Below are positions 7,792 through 16,618 of a stretch of 41,404 bases of DNA, in pieces. The DNA lies in contig DKZA01000046.1 of NCBI GenBank assembly GCA_002492525.1, positions 48,844 to 90,247 on the forward strand, written 5' to 3'. The notes under the pieces were generated by a model. That model was given only the letters and a program-made list of their open reading frames with translations, did no database searches and was not told the DNA's origin. The DNA is from Lachnospiraceae bacterium UBA7086 (GTDB lineage Bacteria > Bacillota > Clostridia > Lachnospirales > Lachnospiraceae). How positions within the stretch are numbered: position 1 is the first letter of the stretch; the number at the start of each line of letters is the position of its first letter. A program made the translations under genes and the position numbers.

Positions 7792-9045
7792 ATGAAAAAA
7801 GAATACTTTGCGGGAAACAGAAAACGAATGTATGAGCAGATGAAGGAACATTCTCTTCTGGTACTGTTCTCCGGTCTTGAATTTCGTAAGACACAGGACG
7901 AGTACTACCCTTTTTATACAGAAAGAAACTTCCTGTATTTAGTTGGCATAGACGCTAAACAGGCAGTGCTGCTTGCGAGAAAGGATGGGGAGGGAGACGT
8001 AAAGGAATGTCTCTATATTCTGCCGCCCGATTTACTAAAAGAGCGTTGGACAGGGGAGCGCATTAAGGATAGGCAGGCGGCAGAGATATCGGGGATTAAC
8101 GAGATTGCCTATACAGATACTTTTGAGAAGGACTTCCGTACATTCGCTGCCAGCGGTAATTATCACTATCTGTATCTGGATCTGTATAAGGAAGAAGCCT
8201 CTGATCAGGATAGGGCGTCTCATTTTTTCTGGAAGCGGGAAAGTACAGAGTACCCTTATCTTCGTGCAGAGGATGCAGATGTAATAGTAAGAAGGCTTCG
8301 TACCATCAAACAGCCCTGTGAGATTGAGGCCATGAAGGAGGCTGAAAAGATTACACGGGACGGTATTGTGGCCATGATGAAGGCGTCAAGGCCGGGAATG
8401 TACGAGTACCAGTATAAGGCAGAGTTCGACTATGCGTTAGGACAGTACGGCCCTCAGGGGCCGGCATTTCCTTCCATCATTTCCGCCGGCAGGAATAATT
8501 TCTGTATTCATTATTATGAGTATAAAGGAATTGCCAATGATGGTGATATGGTATTGAATGATGTGGGAGCCTGGTATGACAATTTGATGAATGATGTGTC
8601 CAGAGGATGGCCCTGCAACGGAAAATACAATGTACGTCAGAAGCTTCTGTATGAGTGCGCGCTGCAGACCTCGGATCATATGTTTGCGATGATAAAGCCG
8701 GGGATGGAGATGGAGCAGGTAGATAAAGAGGTGCGCCGGTTCAATGCAAGGCTTCTGAAAGAGGCCGGTGTGCTGAAGAACGAGGAGGAAATTGGGACTT
8801 ACATGTGGCACGGCGGCGCCCATCATGTGGGATATGATGTGCATGATGCAGTGGTGCGGCCGGAGATTATCGCGCCGGGGATGGTGTTTTGCGTGGATGT
8901 AGGCATCTATCACGAGGAATGGGGAATCGGATTCCGGTTGGAGGATAACTGTCTGGTGACGGAGAATGGTTGTGAGAACCTTTCAGCCATCACGCCACGT
9001 ACAATTCAGGAGATTGAGGATACCATGCAGAAGGGATATAAGTAA
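7792..9045 (+). CDS. M24-family metallopeptidase (Xaa-Pro aminopeptidase-like)
   Basis: 417 aa; start ATG after GGAGGAGGAAGA. The N-terminal ~170 residues resemble the creatinase/aminopeptidase P N-domain (FYTERNFLYLVGI). The C-terminal pita-bread domain carries the dinuclear metal site: Asp257 (LNDVGAWYD), Asp268 (MNDVSRG), His344 (HGGAHHVGYDVHD) and Glu384 (GFRLEDN). The ligand normally given by Glu in an EPGIY-type motif is Asp369 here (FCVDVGIYHEE), an unusual conservative change. These enzymes typically release N-terminal residues before proline in the cytoplasm. The stop codon is directly followed by the ATG of the EutH-like permease gene, so the two are probably co-translated. The E-to-D change and this neighbour leave room for a specialised substrate. 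Confidence 0.88.
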   Translation: MKKEYFAGNRKRMYEQMKEHSLLVLFSGLEFRKTQDEYYPFYTERNFLYLVGIDAKQAVLLARKDGEGDVKECLYILPPDLLKERWTGERIKDRQAAEISGINEIAYTDTFEKDFRTFAASGNYHYLYLDLYKEEASDQDRASHFFWKRESTEYPYLRAEDADVIVRRLRTIKQPCEIEAMKEAEKITRDGIVAMMKASRPGMYEYQYKAEFDYALGQYGPQGPAFPSIISAGRNNFCIHYYEYKGIANDGDMVLNDVGAWYDNLMNDVSRGWPCNGKYNVRQKLLYECALQTSDHMFAMIKPGMEMEQVDKEVRRFNARLLKEAGVLKNEEEIGTYMWHGGAHHVGYDVHDAVVRPEIIAPGMVFCVDVGIYHEEWGIGFRLEDNCLVTENGCENLSAITPRTIQEIEDTMQKGYK

Positions 9046-10137
9046 ATGAACCAGATACTTATGATTATTATGGCAGCAGGAGCGGTAGTCGGCGGTTTTG
9101 ACCGGATACGGGGAAATCGTTGGGGGTACGGCGCAAAGTTTGAGGAAGGATTTCAGTTACTTGGCAGTACCGCTTTGTCTATGGCGGGTATGATCTGCCT
9201 GGCACCGGTACTTGCCGACGTTCTGGGAAAAGCTGTGGTTCCTTTTTATCGGATGATAGGCGTGGATCCGGGCATGTTTGGCAGTCTGTTAGCGATTGAT
9301 ATGGGCGGATACCAGCTGGCAAAAGAATTGGCAGTGGATGCGCAGATTGGCAGTTATGCAGGGATTGTGGCGGCTTCCATCTTCGGTTGTACAGTGGTAT
9401 TCACAATTCCCGTGGGTATGGGCATGATCCGGGAAGAGGACAGAAGATGTTTTGCCCGAGGCATCATGCTGGGACTTGTCACAATGCCTGTCGGACTGAT
9501 CGTGGGCGGCGTGCTTGCCGGTCTTTCGGTGCCGGTCTGTATCTGGCAGAATATTCCGGTATTGGTGTTGGCGGCGCTTTTGCTGTTGGGACTGTGGAAG
9601 ATACCGGAGAGTATGATCCGCGGGTTTTGTGTCTTTGCAAAAGGAATCCGTTTTATCATTACAATCGGATTGGTGCTGGGAGCGGTGGAGTATCTGTGCG
9701 GTATACAGTTGGTCAGGGGTATGACTCCTCTTACAGAGGCTATGGAAGTGGTTGCAGGGATAGGGATTGTGATGTTAGGCAGTCTCCCTGTGACGGAATT
9801 TCTGCAGCGTCTTTTGAAGAAACCTTTTGAGATACTCGGGAGAAAAGTGGGAATAAATGCCGCGGGAATGACGGGGTTATTGGTGGGAGCGGTCAGCGTC
9901 ATTCCCGCTCTTTCCATGTATCAGGAGATGGATGATAAGGGAAAGGTAGTCAATGCCGCTTTTCTGGTGAGCGCTGCCAGTATGCTGGCGGCTCATATTG
10001 GATTTACATTTGGCACACAGCCGCAGCTTCTGGGTGCTTTAATTGGTGCGAAGATAAGCGGTGCAGCGGCGGCAGTTGCAGCAGTGTTTATGATAGAAAT
10101 TGCTTTTCGGAAGGGAAATGGATATACTATAACCTAA
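9046..10137 (+). CDS. EutH-like membrane permease (ethanolamine permease family)
   Basis: 363 aa, almost entirely hydrophobic, with about ten membrane helices. The N-terminal pattern (IIMAAGAVVGGFDRIRGNRWGYG, then KFEEGFQLLG and MAGMICLAPVLA) and the motif LLAIDMGGYQLAKE match EutH. EutH aids ethanolamine uptake in eut operons, but no other eut gene is visible in this window. It is shorter than enterobacterial EutH (about 408 aa). Its ATG follows the M24 peptidase stop with no gap. Substrate and direction of transport are unproven; the pairing suggests a small amine or amide product or substrate of the peptidase, which is inference. Confidence 0.82.
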   Translation: MNQILMIIMAAGAVVGGFDRIRGNRWGYGAKFEEGFQLLGSTALSMAGMICLAPVLADVLGKAVVPFYRMIGVDPGMFGSLLAIDMGGYQLAKELAVDAQIGSYAGIVAASIFGCTVVFTIPVGMGMIREEDRRCFARGIMLGLVTMPVGLIVGGVLAGLSVPVCIWQNIPVLVLAALLLLGLWKIPESMIRGFCVFAKGIRFIITIGLVLGAVEYLCGIQLVRGMTPLTEAMEVVAGIGIVMLGSLPVTEFLQRLLKKPFEILGRKVGINAAGMTGLLVGAVSVIPALSMYQEMDDKGKVVNAAFLVSAASMLAAHIGFTFGTQPQLLGALIGAKISGAAAAVAAVFMIEIAFRKGNGYTIT

Positions 10138-10183
10138 GAACTTATTTTTTGGTGGTAAATGCTTTCAAATCGGAGGTCAAACC

Positions 10184-11644
10184 ATGCGGATCGCAATTTG
10201 TGATGATGATGAAAGAGAATTGCATCGTCTGGCGCAGCTGCTTACGGAATATCAATGGGGCCGCGGGAAAAGCGTTGATTGTCATAGGTACAGTAACGGC
10301 ACGGACTTTTTGTGTGAAATGCGGGGCGGAGAGTATGACCTTGTCCTGTTAGATGTGCTTATGCCGGGAATCAATGGAATACAGGTTGCGAGGGAAGTAA
10401 GACAACGGGACCAGAATGTCAGGATTATTTTGTTATCTGCCACACCGGAATTTGCGGTGGAGAGCTATAGTGTAGGGGCATATCATTACCTGCTTAAACC
10501 TATAGATACTGATTTATTGTTTCAATTATTGGACAAAGTGGATCGTGAATTGACAGCCCAGGATGGACAGGGATTTCTTTTGAAAAAACGGGAAGGCGTT
10601 GTCAGGATTGACTTTGCAAGGCTTGCATACGTGGAAGTCATGAATAAAACGGTGATTTGCCATTTGACAGACGGTGTGACCCATGAGACGAATGATGCCC
10701 TGGCAGATTTTGAGGAGAAATTTTTGGACAGAGCGGATTTTGTCAGGACTCATCGGGCTTATCTTGTCAATTTAAGCTGTATTCAGGCGATGGAAGCAGG
10801 TTTTGTTGTGACGAGGAACGGACAGCATATTCCGGTATCGCGTTCGCGCCGCAAACAGGTCTGGGATAGCTACATGCGTTTTGTACATGAGGCGGGGGCG
10901 GTCGTTCCTGTACCTGACGGATGCAGAGCAGAAGGATTGGCTGACAAGAAGCAAAACCCGGAAGGATCCTGGCGGATTTTGCTGGTAGATGACGACCAGG
11001 CGGAACGGACTTTGTGGATGGCTGTTCTGCAAGACCATGGCTGTGTGGTGCAGCCGGCGCAAAACGGCCGGGAAGCGCTGCAGATGATGGGCGGGGAATC
11101 CTATGACTGCGTGTTGTTAGATGTGATGATTCCGGGAGAAAATGGATTTTCGATTTGCGAAAAGATGCATGAGCTGGCGGAGGTGCCGATTATCTTCTTG
11201 AGCAGTCTGACGGAAACAGACAGTCAGATGAAAGGATTTATGGCCGGCGGGATAGATTATATCACCAAGAATACGCCGGCTTCCCTTTTTTGGGCCAAGG
11301 TGGAGACGCATATTAAACTTGCCGGATCAAAGCGCACGCAGCTGTGCTTTGGCCCGCTTCTGCTGGATCTGACAAGACATCGGGCATTGCTCCATGAGGA
11401 GGAATTAAATCTTACGCCTGTTGAGTTTTCTATTTTATGGTACTTGTCGGAACGGACAGAGCATGTTTATACGCCGGAAGAAATTTTTGACCGGATCTGG
11501 AGCGGCCAGCTCTGGGACGGAGGACAGACTGTGCAGACGCATATGTCCAGACTTCGCCGCAAGTTGGATAAGGCATGGGACGAGCACCATTTTATTGAGG
11601 CTGTCTGGGGACAGGGGTATCGTTTCGTTCCAGTGAACAGATGA
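10184..11644 (+). CDS. Four-domain response regulator: REC-LytTR-REC-winged helix
   Basis: 486 aa after a GGAGG site. Domain 1 (~1-120) is an AgrA-like receiver with Asp57 (LVLLDVLMPGING) and LLKPI. Domain 2 (~138-235) is a LytTR DNA-binding domain (KKREGVVRIDFARLAYVE, FVRTHRAYLVNL, IPVSRSRRKQV). After a ~30-residue linker, domain 3 (~263-380) is a second receiver with Asp313 (CVLLDVMIPGENG) and Lys in YITKN, lacking the usual KP proline. Domain 4 (~385-486) is an OmpR-type winged helix (LTPVEFSILWYL, HMSRLRRKLDK, VWGQGYRF). It appears to be a fusion of two complete regulators of different families, with two phosphorylation sites and two DNA-binding folds. The reading frame is continuous. The adjacent kinase is the likely partner. 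Confidence 0.9.
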   Translation: MRIAICDDDERELHRLAQLLTEYQWGRGKSVDCHRYSNGTDFLCEMRGGEYDLVLLDVLMPGINGIQVAREVRQRDQNVRIILLSATPEFAVESYSVGAYHYLLKPIDTDLLFQLLDKVDRELTAQDGQGFLLKKREGVVRIDFARLAYVEVMNKTVICHLTDGVTHETNDALADFEEKFLDRADFVRTHRAYLVNLSCIQAMEAGFVVTRNGQHIPVSRSRRKQVWDSYMRFVHEAGAVVPVPDGCRAEGLADKKQNPEGSWRILLVDDDQAERTLWMAVLQDHGCVVQPAQNGREALQMMGGESYDCVLLDVMIPGENGFSICEKMHELAEVPIIFLSSLTETDSQMKGFMAGGIDYITKNTPASLFWAKVETHIKLAGSKRTQLCFGPLLLDLTRHRALLHEEELNLTPVEFSILWYLSERTEHVYTPEEIFDRIWSGQLWDGGQTVQTHMSRLRRKLDKAWDEHHFIEAVWGQGYRFVPVNR

Positions 11645-11670
11645 TTTTACATAAAAAGGAGAAGGGGAGT

Positions 11671-13584
11671 ATGAAACGGCAAATCATATGGTGGCAGTTG
11701 CTGGCTGTTCTGACTGCCCTGATAGTTTTTTTTGTTTTTCTTTTTTATGTGGATAATAAATATCAAACCCCTCCGCCGTATGGCAGATCGGGTGTTCTGG
11801 CCCTGCAGGAAGAAACACTGGCGCGCAATACCCCTGTTTATCTGATTGACGGCTGGCTGCTTACAGATGCGCGTGTGACGGATAAGCCTACTTATATTGG
11901 TGAGTTTTCTAATCTGCAAAGAGGAAATCCTCTGGTAACGCCTCACGGGCAGGCACTTTACCAGCTGACTCTTCGTTATGAGGGAGCGCCCCAGATTGTG
12001 TCCATAGATTTTCCGCAGCTTTCTTCATGGTATTCTATTTCTCTGGACGGCACCTGTCTGGCGGAAGGATCAGGCAACGGACAGATTAGCTTTCTGTTGA
12101 CAGAGGGGGATCATGTTCTGAGTGTGAATACCTTTTCAAGACAGGGATATTATAGCGGTATGTATTTCCCGCCGGCGCTGGGAACGGAGCAGACACTCTC
12201 ACGGGTGAGAAATGTGCAGGAATTTGCCTATGCCCTGGCCTTTCTTCTTCCTTTAGCCCTAGCGGCGTTTACTCTGTTTTTGTGGCGGACGGGAGGGCAG
12301 ATCAGCCGTTTCTTTGCTCTGTTATGCTGTTGTTATGCACTTTATATGTTTCGCTTTTTTGTGTATCTGTTTTCTCTGTCAGTGGTTCCTTACTGGTTTT
12401 TATTCCAAAGTCTGGCGTTATATTGTCTGTGTTTTTGTGTGGTGCGGCTCACCGCTTTGACTTCCGGTACGATAAACAGCAGGGCGTGGTGGCGGATGCG
12501 GTGGATATTGTTGGCGCTGCCGGCGGTGCTGCTGCTGTTATGCCTGCTTATGCCAGCGGTTTCATGGGCGGTTTTCATTCATAGCGGTCTGACTGATATT
12601 TATTATATGTTTACGTTTGCCTGTACTGTCTTTTTTGCGGTAAAGAGCATCGGGAAAGAGGAGTGGGAAAACAAGTATACGCTGGCGGGCTGTCTGATAT
12701 TTGTGGCAGGACTTGTTCTTAATCTTTTGTCGTCCAACCGGTTTGAACCTATTTATTTTTACTGGCAGTTCGAGTGGTGCGGCCTTTTTCTGGTAATCTT
12801 GTTTGGAGTCATGATGGTATCGCGCAGCCGCCGAATTCTTCGGGAAAATGATGCACTCACGAATCATCTGGAAGAACAGGTACAAAAACGCACGCAGGAA
12901 GTAACCCAGCTTCTGGAGGAACGCAAGGCGTTTTTTTCTGATATGGCACATGATTTAAAGGCGCCGGTATTTGCCACGCAGTCTTTTATTGAGGCCATTC
13001 GCAGAAGCGGGGTCGGCGTGGATCTGGAACTTCAGGGGTATCTGGATCAGGCTGAGGCCAAACAGCGTGAGATGGCAAAGCGCCTTCAGGGGCTTTCTAC
13101 CATCAATGCGCTGGATAGGATAGAGGAAGAACGGATAAGAATATCCGTCCGGGAAATGCTTGCGGAACTCTATGCAATCTATCATGAAGAAGCTGCGGTC
13201 CGTTCCGTGTATTTCAGGGTACAGCTGCCGGAGCAGGATGCGTTCCTGACGGCACAGCCGGCAAAACTGAATATACTCTTTGAAAACCTTATCTATAATG
13301 CCCTGCGGGTGACACCTCCTGACGGAAGTATCACTGTGGCGGCCAGGACAGAGGAGGAAAGAATCTGTGTGACGGTGGAGGATACCGGCTGTGGTATCCC
13401 GGAAGAGGAACTGCCTCTTATCTTCCGGCGGTTTTATGTAGGAACCAATAATAAGGACAGCGGTACGGGCCTGGGACTGTATATTGTACAAAGTATTGTG
13501 ACAGAACTGGGCGGCACCATTGACGTCCGGTCTTCCATGGGTAAGGGTACTGTTTTCACGATGTTTTTTCTGCAGAATCATTAA
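11671..13584 (+). CDS. Large sensor histidine kinase with extracellular sandwich domain and multi-helix (7TM-type) membrane unit
   Basis: About 637 aa from the ATG at 11671 (AAGGAG 9 nt upstream); an ATG at 11641 overlapping the previous stop is less likely. One N-terminal helix (~8-26) is followed by an extracellular beta-rich domain (~40-175), then about seven helices (~185-385), a coiled coil, and an H-box FFSDMAHDLKAPVF with His427. The ATPase domain has FENLIYNALRVT, VEDTGCGI, IFRRFYVG and GTGLGLYIVQ. The layout recalls 7TMR-DISM sensors, which bind extracellular ligands, often sugars. It lies 26 nt after the four-domain regulator and is its likely kinase. It ends 4 bp from the convergent surface-protein gene. 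Confidence 0.88.
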   Translation: MKRQIIWWQLLAVLTALIVFFVFLFYVDNKYQTPPPYGRSGVLALQEETLARNTPVYLIDGWLLTDARVTDKPTYIGEFSNLQRGNPLVTPHGQALYQLTLRYEGAPQIVSIDFPQLSSWYSISLDGTCLAEGSGNGQISFLLTEGDHVLSVNTFSRQGYYSGMYFPPALGTEQTLSRVRNVQEFAYALAFLLPLALAAFTLFLWRTGGQISRFFALLCCCYALYMFRFFVYLFSLSVVPYWFLFQSLALYCLCFCVVRLTALTSGTINSRAWWRMRWILLALPAVLLLLCLLMPAVSWAVFIHSGLTDIYYMFTFACTVFFAVKSIGKEEWENKYTLAGCLIFVAGLVLNLLSSNRFEPIYFYWQFEWCGLFLVILFGVMMVSRSRRILRENDALTNHLEEQVQKRTQEVTQLLEERKAFFSDMAHDLKAPVFATQSFIEAIRRSGVGVDLELQGYLDQAEAKQREMAKRLQGLSTINALDRIEEERIRISVREMLAELYAIYHEEAAVRSVYFRVQLPEQDAFLTAQPAKLNILFENLIYNALRVTPPDGSITVAARTEEERICVTVEDTGCGIPEEELPLIFRRFYVGTNNKDSGTGLGLYIVQSIVTELGGTIDVRSSMGKGTVFTMFFLQNH

Positions 13585-13588
13585 CTGG

Positions 13589-15664
13589 TTATGGCTTTTT
13601 GCTGATCCGGCCAGCCATACTGCCGGTGATTGCTTTGGTGACCGTTATGGTGATATAAATGCCGGCAATCGCTGCTGCCGTTACAGGAAGGAAAATTTTC
13701 AAGGGGCTTTTCTCCACAAAATTCATCTGCTTTTCGTGCCCGGATGCTTCGTTTAACAGGGTACTTGTCTGTTTACTTTCTGCTTCATCCGGCGGAATTG
13801 CCAAAGAAACTGTCTGGATATCCCCGGCATTATCTGTTGAAATTTCCAATGTGTCTGTCTGTGCAGGTTCAATGGCGCTAACTGGTATTTCCGATGCATT
13901 TATCTGCCTGTTTTCCAGAGCATTTGTCGGGGACTCGGATGTCTTTGTCGGCACATCCCCGGCAGTCGGTACATCCCCGGTATTGTCTGCGCCTGTCGGA
14001 TTCCCGGAGTTGTCTTCTGCATTTGGGAAGGAAACCGATGGCGGCTCGGTGCTCCTCTCCGTGGATGATTGAGGCAGATTCGGCCGCTGGCCCTCTTTCG
14101 TGCTGTCATTTCGGCTGCCGATGCCGGCGTTGCCGTGGTTTCCGCCGGAACCGCCTATACGCAGATCGGGTGGAAAATCATAGGTATCCGGATACGCGAG
14201 GATGAGCTGACAGCCATGGTAAATGCCGCCCTCGATCTGTAGACCGATCAGGAAGGGACTGGGATTTTCTCCGGAGGCTTCTGCGTTCAGATAAGACCGA
14301 TAGGGCTCCTGATCACAGGCAAGGATAAAGGTATATCCGCTGTTTATGGTAGAAGGCTGGGTATCCATCATTTCCGGCAGAGGAAGATCAGGCAGCGCCG
14401 TCCATTCCGATGCGCCGTCCGAAAGGGCAAAGGCATGGATGGCCGTGGCACCGGTGGGTTTGCAATCCAGTGCGATTTCTAATCCATGTATGCTGCCGGA
14501 CAATACTCCGGTGGGATTTGTGCCTGCAGGGATAACATTCAGAACCAGTAAGATTTCGTCCGTCAATCCATGTCCCTGTTCCAGGCCAAGCGGCTCGTCT
14601 AACGTAAAGTTGCCTGTGGGTGTCTGCAGTATGGTGCCGGCAGGAATTATGATCTCTTCGGCCGCGTCCTGTATGGACACACTTTCACCGGCGCTTAACC
14701 GGGGCAGTGACAGGGGCTTCCATGTGACGGGACAGTCTATGGTACAGGTGGTAAAAATTTTTCTTTCCTTATGTAGATCAATCTGAATGGGAATCGTATC
14801 CGGTAAAAACGCAGCGATATCCTCAGGGGAGCAGGATTCGTTTACGGTAAGCTGATAGCCGCCGCAGTAGGTACGGGTACCAGAGGCATTAACCCCGCGG
14901 GTCAGCATAGCGGGGATAAAGTTGGCGGTATAGGTAATTTCTTCGGGAACCGGCCCGAAATCGCCGCGTTCAATGAGCGCCGTCTGTGTTTCATAGGTTA
15001 AGCCGTTCTTCATGGTGATGAACAGTCTCAGGTAGAAAGTATCCAATTCTCCGGCCAGATAGCTTTTCAGCGGTTCAAACTTATTATAGAGAATGATCTG
15101 ATTTTGCAGATTATGCAGAGAAAGGGAGTCTTCATGCCCCAGTCCATGCAAATCCCATTCCAGGACGCAGTCCTGCCAGGTCTCACCGTCCAGGGAGTAC
15201 TGCGGTCTGGCAAAGATGGTATCCGGTAAGAATTCTGTAAAATGACCCTTTACCACATATCCATCAGAACAGAGTTCGAGAGTGGCGCCAAACGCAGGTT
15301 TTTCATTAGGAACCGGCACAAAATCTTCATCCGGCAATTCCACAGAAATATCCTCTGTTGTTTCATCCTGTAATTTTACAGTAATATCTTCTGATACTTC
15401 ATTCTGCAAATTTTCAGGGATATCCTCTGCTATTTCATCCGGCAATTTCTCGGTAATATCTTCTGATATCTCATCTGATAATTCCATAGATTTTTCTGAG
15501 GATGCAGAGGGTAGATTTTGTGTAGAATCTTCGTCAGACAACGTCTCAGAAGTGAGTTCCGGCGTTCCTGAAGGTGTATCAGCCTTTACAGTGGCTGCGG
15601 GGAGGTGATATAATAGAATTAATATGGCAGTTAGAATCAAAGTGGATATTTGATATCGTTTCAT
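13589..15664 (-). CDS. Cell-surface protein with signal peptide, 12-residue acidic repeats and C-terminal membrane anchor
   Basis: About 691 aa from the ATG at 15664 (GGAG 9 nt upstream); an ATG at 15679 overlaps that ribosome site. Signal peptide: KRYQ, a hydrophobic run, then an Ala-rich cleavage area near VKADT. Residues ~50-110 hold about four 12-residue acidic repeats of the form L-P/Q-D/N-E-x-x-E-D-I, encoded by a 36-bp DNA repeat. The centre (~120-480) is a beta-rich ectodomain without a family I recognise. A Gly/Asn/Thr/Pro-rich stalk (~485-620) leads to one hydrophobic helix (IFLPVTAAAIAGIYITITV) and a short basic tail. There is no LPXTG motif, so the protein is probably held by the helix. 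Function unknown. Being flanked by two sensor operons suggests it may be a regulated target. Confidence 0.75.
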   Translation of the reverse strand: MKRYQISTLILTAILILLYHLPAATVKADTPSGTPELTSETLSDEDSTQNLPSASSEKSMELSDEISEDITEKLPDEIAEDIPENLQNEVSEDITVKLQDETTEDISVELPDEDFVPVPNEKPAFGATLELCSDGYVVKGHFTEFLPDTIFARPQYSLDGETWQDCVLEWDLHGLGHEDSLSLHNLQNQIILYNKFEPLKSYLAGELDTFYLRLFITMKNGLTYETQTALIERGDFGPVPEEITYTANFIPAMLTRGVNASGTRTYCGGYQLTVNESCSPEDIAAFLPDTIPIQIDLHKERKIFTTCTIDCPVTWKPLSLPRLSAGESVSIQDAAEEIIIPAGTILQTPTGNFTLDEPLGLEQGHGLTDEILLVLNVIPAGTNPTGVLSGSIHGLEIALDCKPTGATAIHAFALSDGASEWTALPDLPLPEMMDTQPSTINSGYTFILACDQEPYRSYLNAEASGENPSPFLIGLQIEGGIYHGCQLILAYPDTYDFPPDLRIGGSGGNHGNAGIGSRNDSTKEGQRPNLPQSSTERSTEPPSVSFPNAEDNSGNPTGADNTGDVPTAGDVPTKTSESPTNALENRQINASEIPVSAIEPAQTDTLEISTDNAGDIQTVSLAIPPDEAESKQTSTLLNEASGHEKQMNFVEKSPLKIFLPVTAAAIAGIYITITVTKAITGSMAGRISKKP
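15327..15486. repeat. In-frame 36-bp tandem repeat within the surface-protein gene
   Basis: The motif TCAT(C/T) recurs at 15327, 15363, 15399, 15435 and 15471, exactly 36 bp apart, giving four full units and one partial unit. Units are diverged but in frame with the minus-strand gene, encoding 12-residue acidic repeats. Copy number could vary by slippage or recombination. Confidence 0.75.
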
Positions 15665-15712
15665 ATGGACACACTCCATGTAAGTTTACTGTTCGCGCGT
15701 TTTCAGCTGCAT

Positions 15713-15741
15713 TTGACGCTTCTGCCGGTTTCTGATATCTT
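15713..15741 (+). promoter_or_regulatory. Candidate promoter of the LytTR regulator operon
   Basis: TTGACG at 15713-15718, a 17-bp spacer and TATCTT at 15736-15741 in the divergent region (15665-15880) between the surface-protein gene and the LytTR regulator. The -10 box is imperfect. Apart from a TACAAT at 15749-15754 without a good -35, I see nothing else definite here. Confidence 0.4.
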
Positions 15742-15880
15742 TATTTGTTACAATATCTGTTGCAGTACTGAATAAATGGAATCCGGTTTCCCGATGCCCA
15801 TTATCTATTTTAATGAGAGATGGATATTGCGTCAAGGGGAGGGATACGATTCCATATATCGAAAAGGGATGGATATTGGT

Positions 15881-16618
15881 ATGATAAAGATAGCATTTTG
15901 TGACGATGATTTATCAGTTTTAAAGGAAATGCATGGACTGCTGGATCGATACGGCACAGCATATCATCAGGAAATGGAATGTTTCTTTTTTCACAGTCCA
16001 TTGGAATTGCTGGCTGAAATAGAGAAGGGACTGCGGCTGGATATTCTGGTTCTGGATGTCATTATGCCGGGAGAAGACGGTTTAAGTGTGGCAAAGGAGA
16101 TTCGTCAATATGATGCTGCTGTAAAAATTATTTTTTTGACATCTTCTTCGGAATTTGCGGTAGAATCGTATACAGTCAATGCCTATTATTATCAGCTTAA
16201 GCCTGTTTGCGAGGAGGATTTTTTTCGACTGCTGAGTTCTGTGATTGCAGAATGTGAGAAAGTAAAACAGCATGGTCTTGTTTTGCGATGTAAGTGTGGT
16301 ATTACCAGAATCCAACTGGAAAAATTAGTATATTGCGAAGTGATTGGAAGAACATTGATGTTTCATATGGAAAATGGAAAGGTGTTGGAAAGTATAGGGT
16401 GCATGGATGAGCTGTGCAGTAAGCTTTCCTCTTTTAAAAATTTCCTGCATCCGCATCGTTCTTTTTTGATCAACATGGAATATATTCAGAATGTTTCCTA
16501 TCGGGCAATCACGCTGGATAATCACGTGGAGATTCCTATTCCGCATGGAAAGTGTTCTGAAATTAAAAGTAAATATCTTGAATATGCATTTAACAGAAAG
16601 CAGGTATTTATGCTGTGA
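15881..16618 (+). CDS. LytTR-family response regulator (AgrA-like)
   Basis: About 245 aa from the ATG at 15881 (MIKIAFCDDD), with AAAAGGGATGG upstream; earlier in-frame starts precede the conserved domain and look spurious. Receiver domain ~1-125: acidic pocket CDDD, phosphoacceptor Asp59 (ILVLDVIMPGEDG), LTSSSEFAVESYTVNAYYYQLKPV. LytTR domain ~140-240: RCKCGITRIQLEKLVYCEV, FLHPHRSFLINMEYI, IPIPHGKCSEIKSKY. Such regulators typically bind paired short repeats upstream of virulence, peptide or surface genes. The stop codon overlaps the GTG start of the GHKL kinase by 4 nt, so the pair is translationally coupled. Confidence 0.92.
   Translation: MIKIAFCDDDLSVLKEMHGLLDRYGTAYHQEMECFFFHSPLELLAEIEKGLRLDILVLDVIMPGEDGLSVAKEIRQYDAAVKIIFLTSSSEFAVESYTVNAYYYQLKPVCEEDFFRLLSSVIAECEKVKQHGLVLRCKCGITRIQLEKLVYCEVIGRTLMFHMENGKVLESIGCMDELCSKLSSFKNFLHPHRSFLINMEYIQNVSYRAITLDNHVEIPIPHGKCSEIKSKYLEYAFNRKQVFML

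Noticed and set aside
10138..10183. Possible riboswitch or terminator between the EutH-like gene and the four-domain regulator
   Set aside because: Only 46 bp, a T-run without a stem, and no conserved fold visible.
14346..14786. Plus-strand open frame of 146 codons inside the surface-protein gene
   Set aside because: Antisense shadow without a start signal, while the minus frame has a signal peptide, stalk and anchor.
15327..15486. Regular 36-bp repeats that could suggest a CRISPR array
   Set aside because: Units are adjacent without unique spacers, are diverged, and are in frame with the surface-protein gene.
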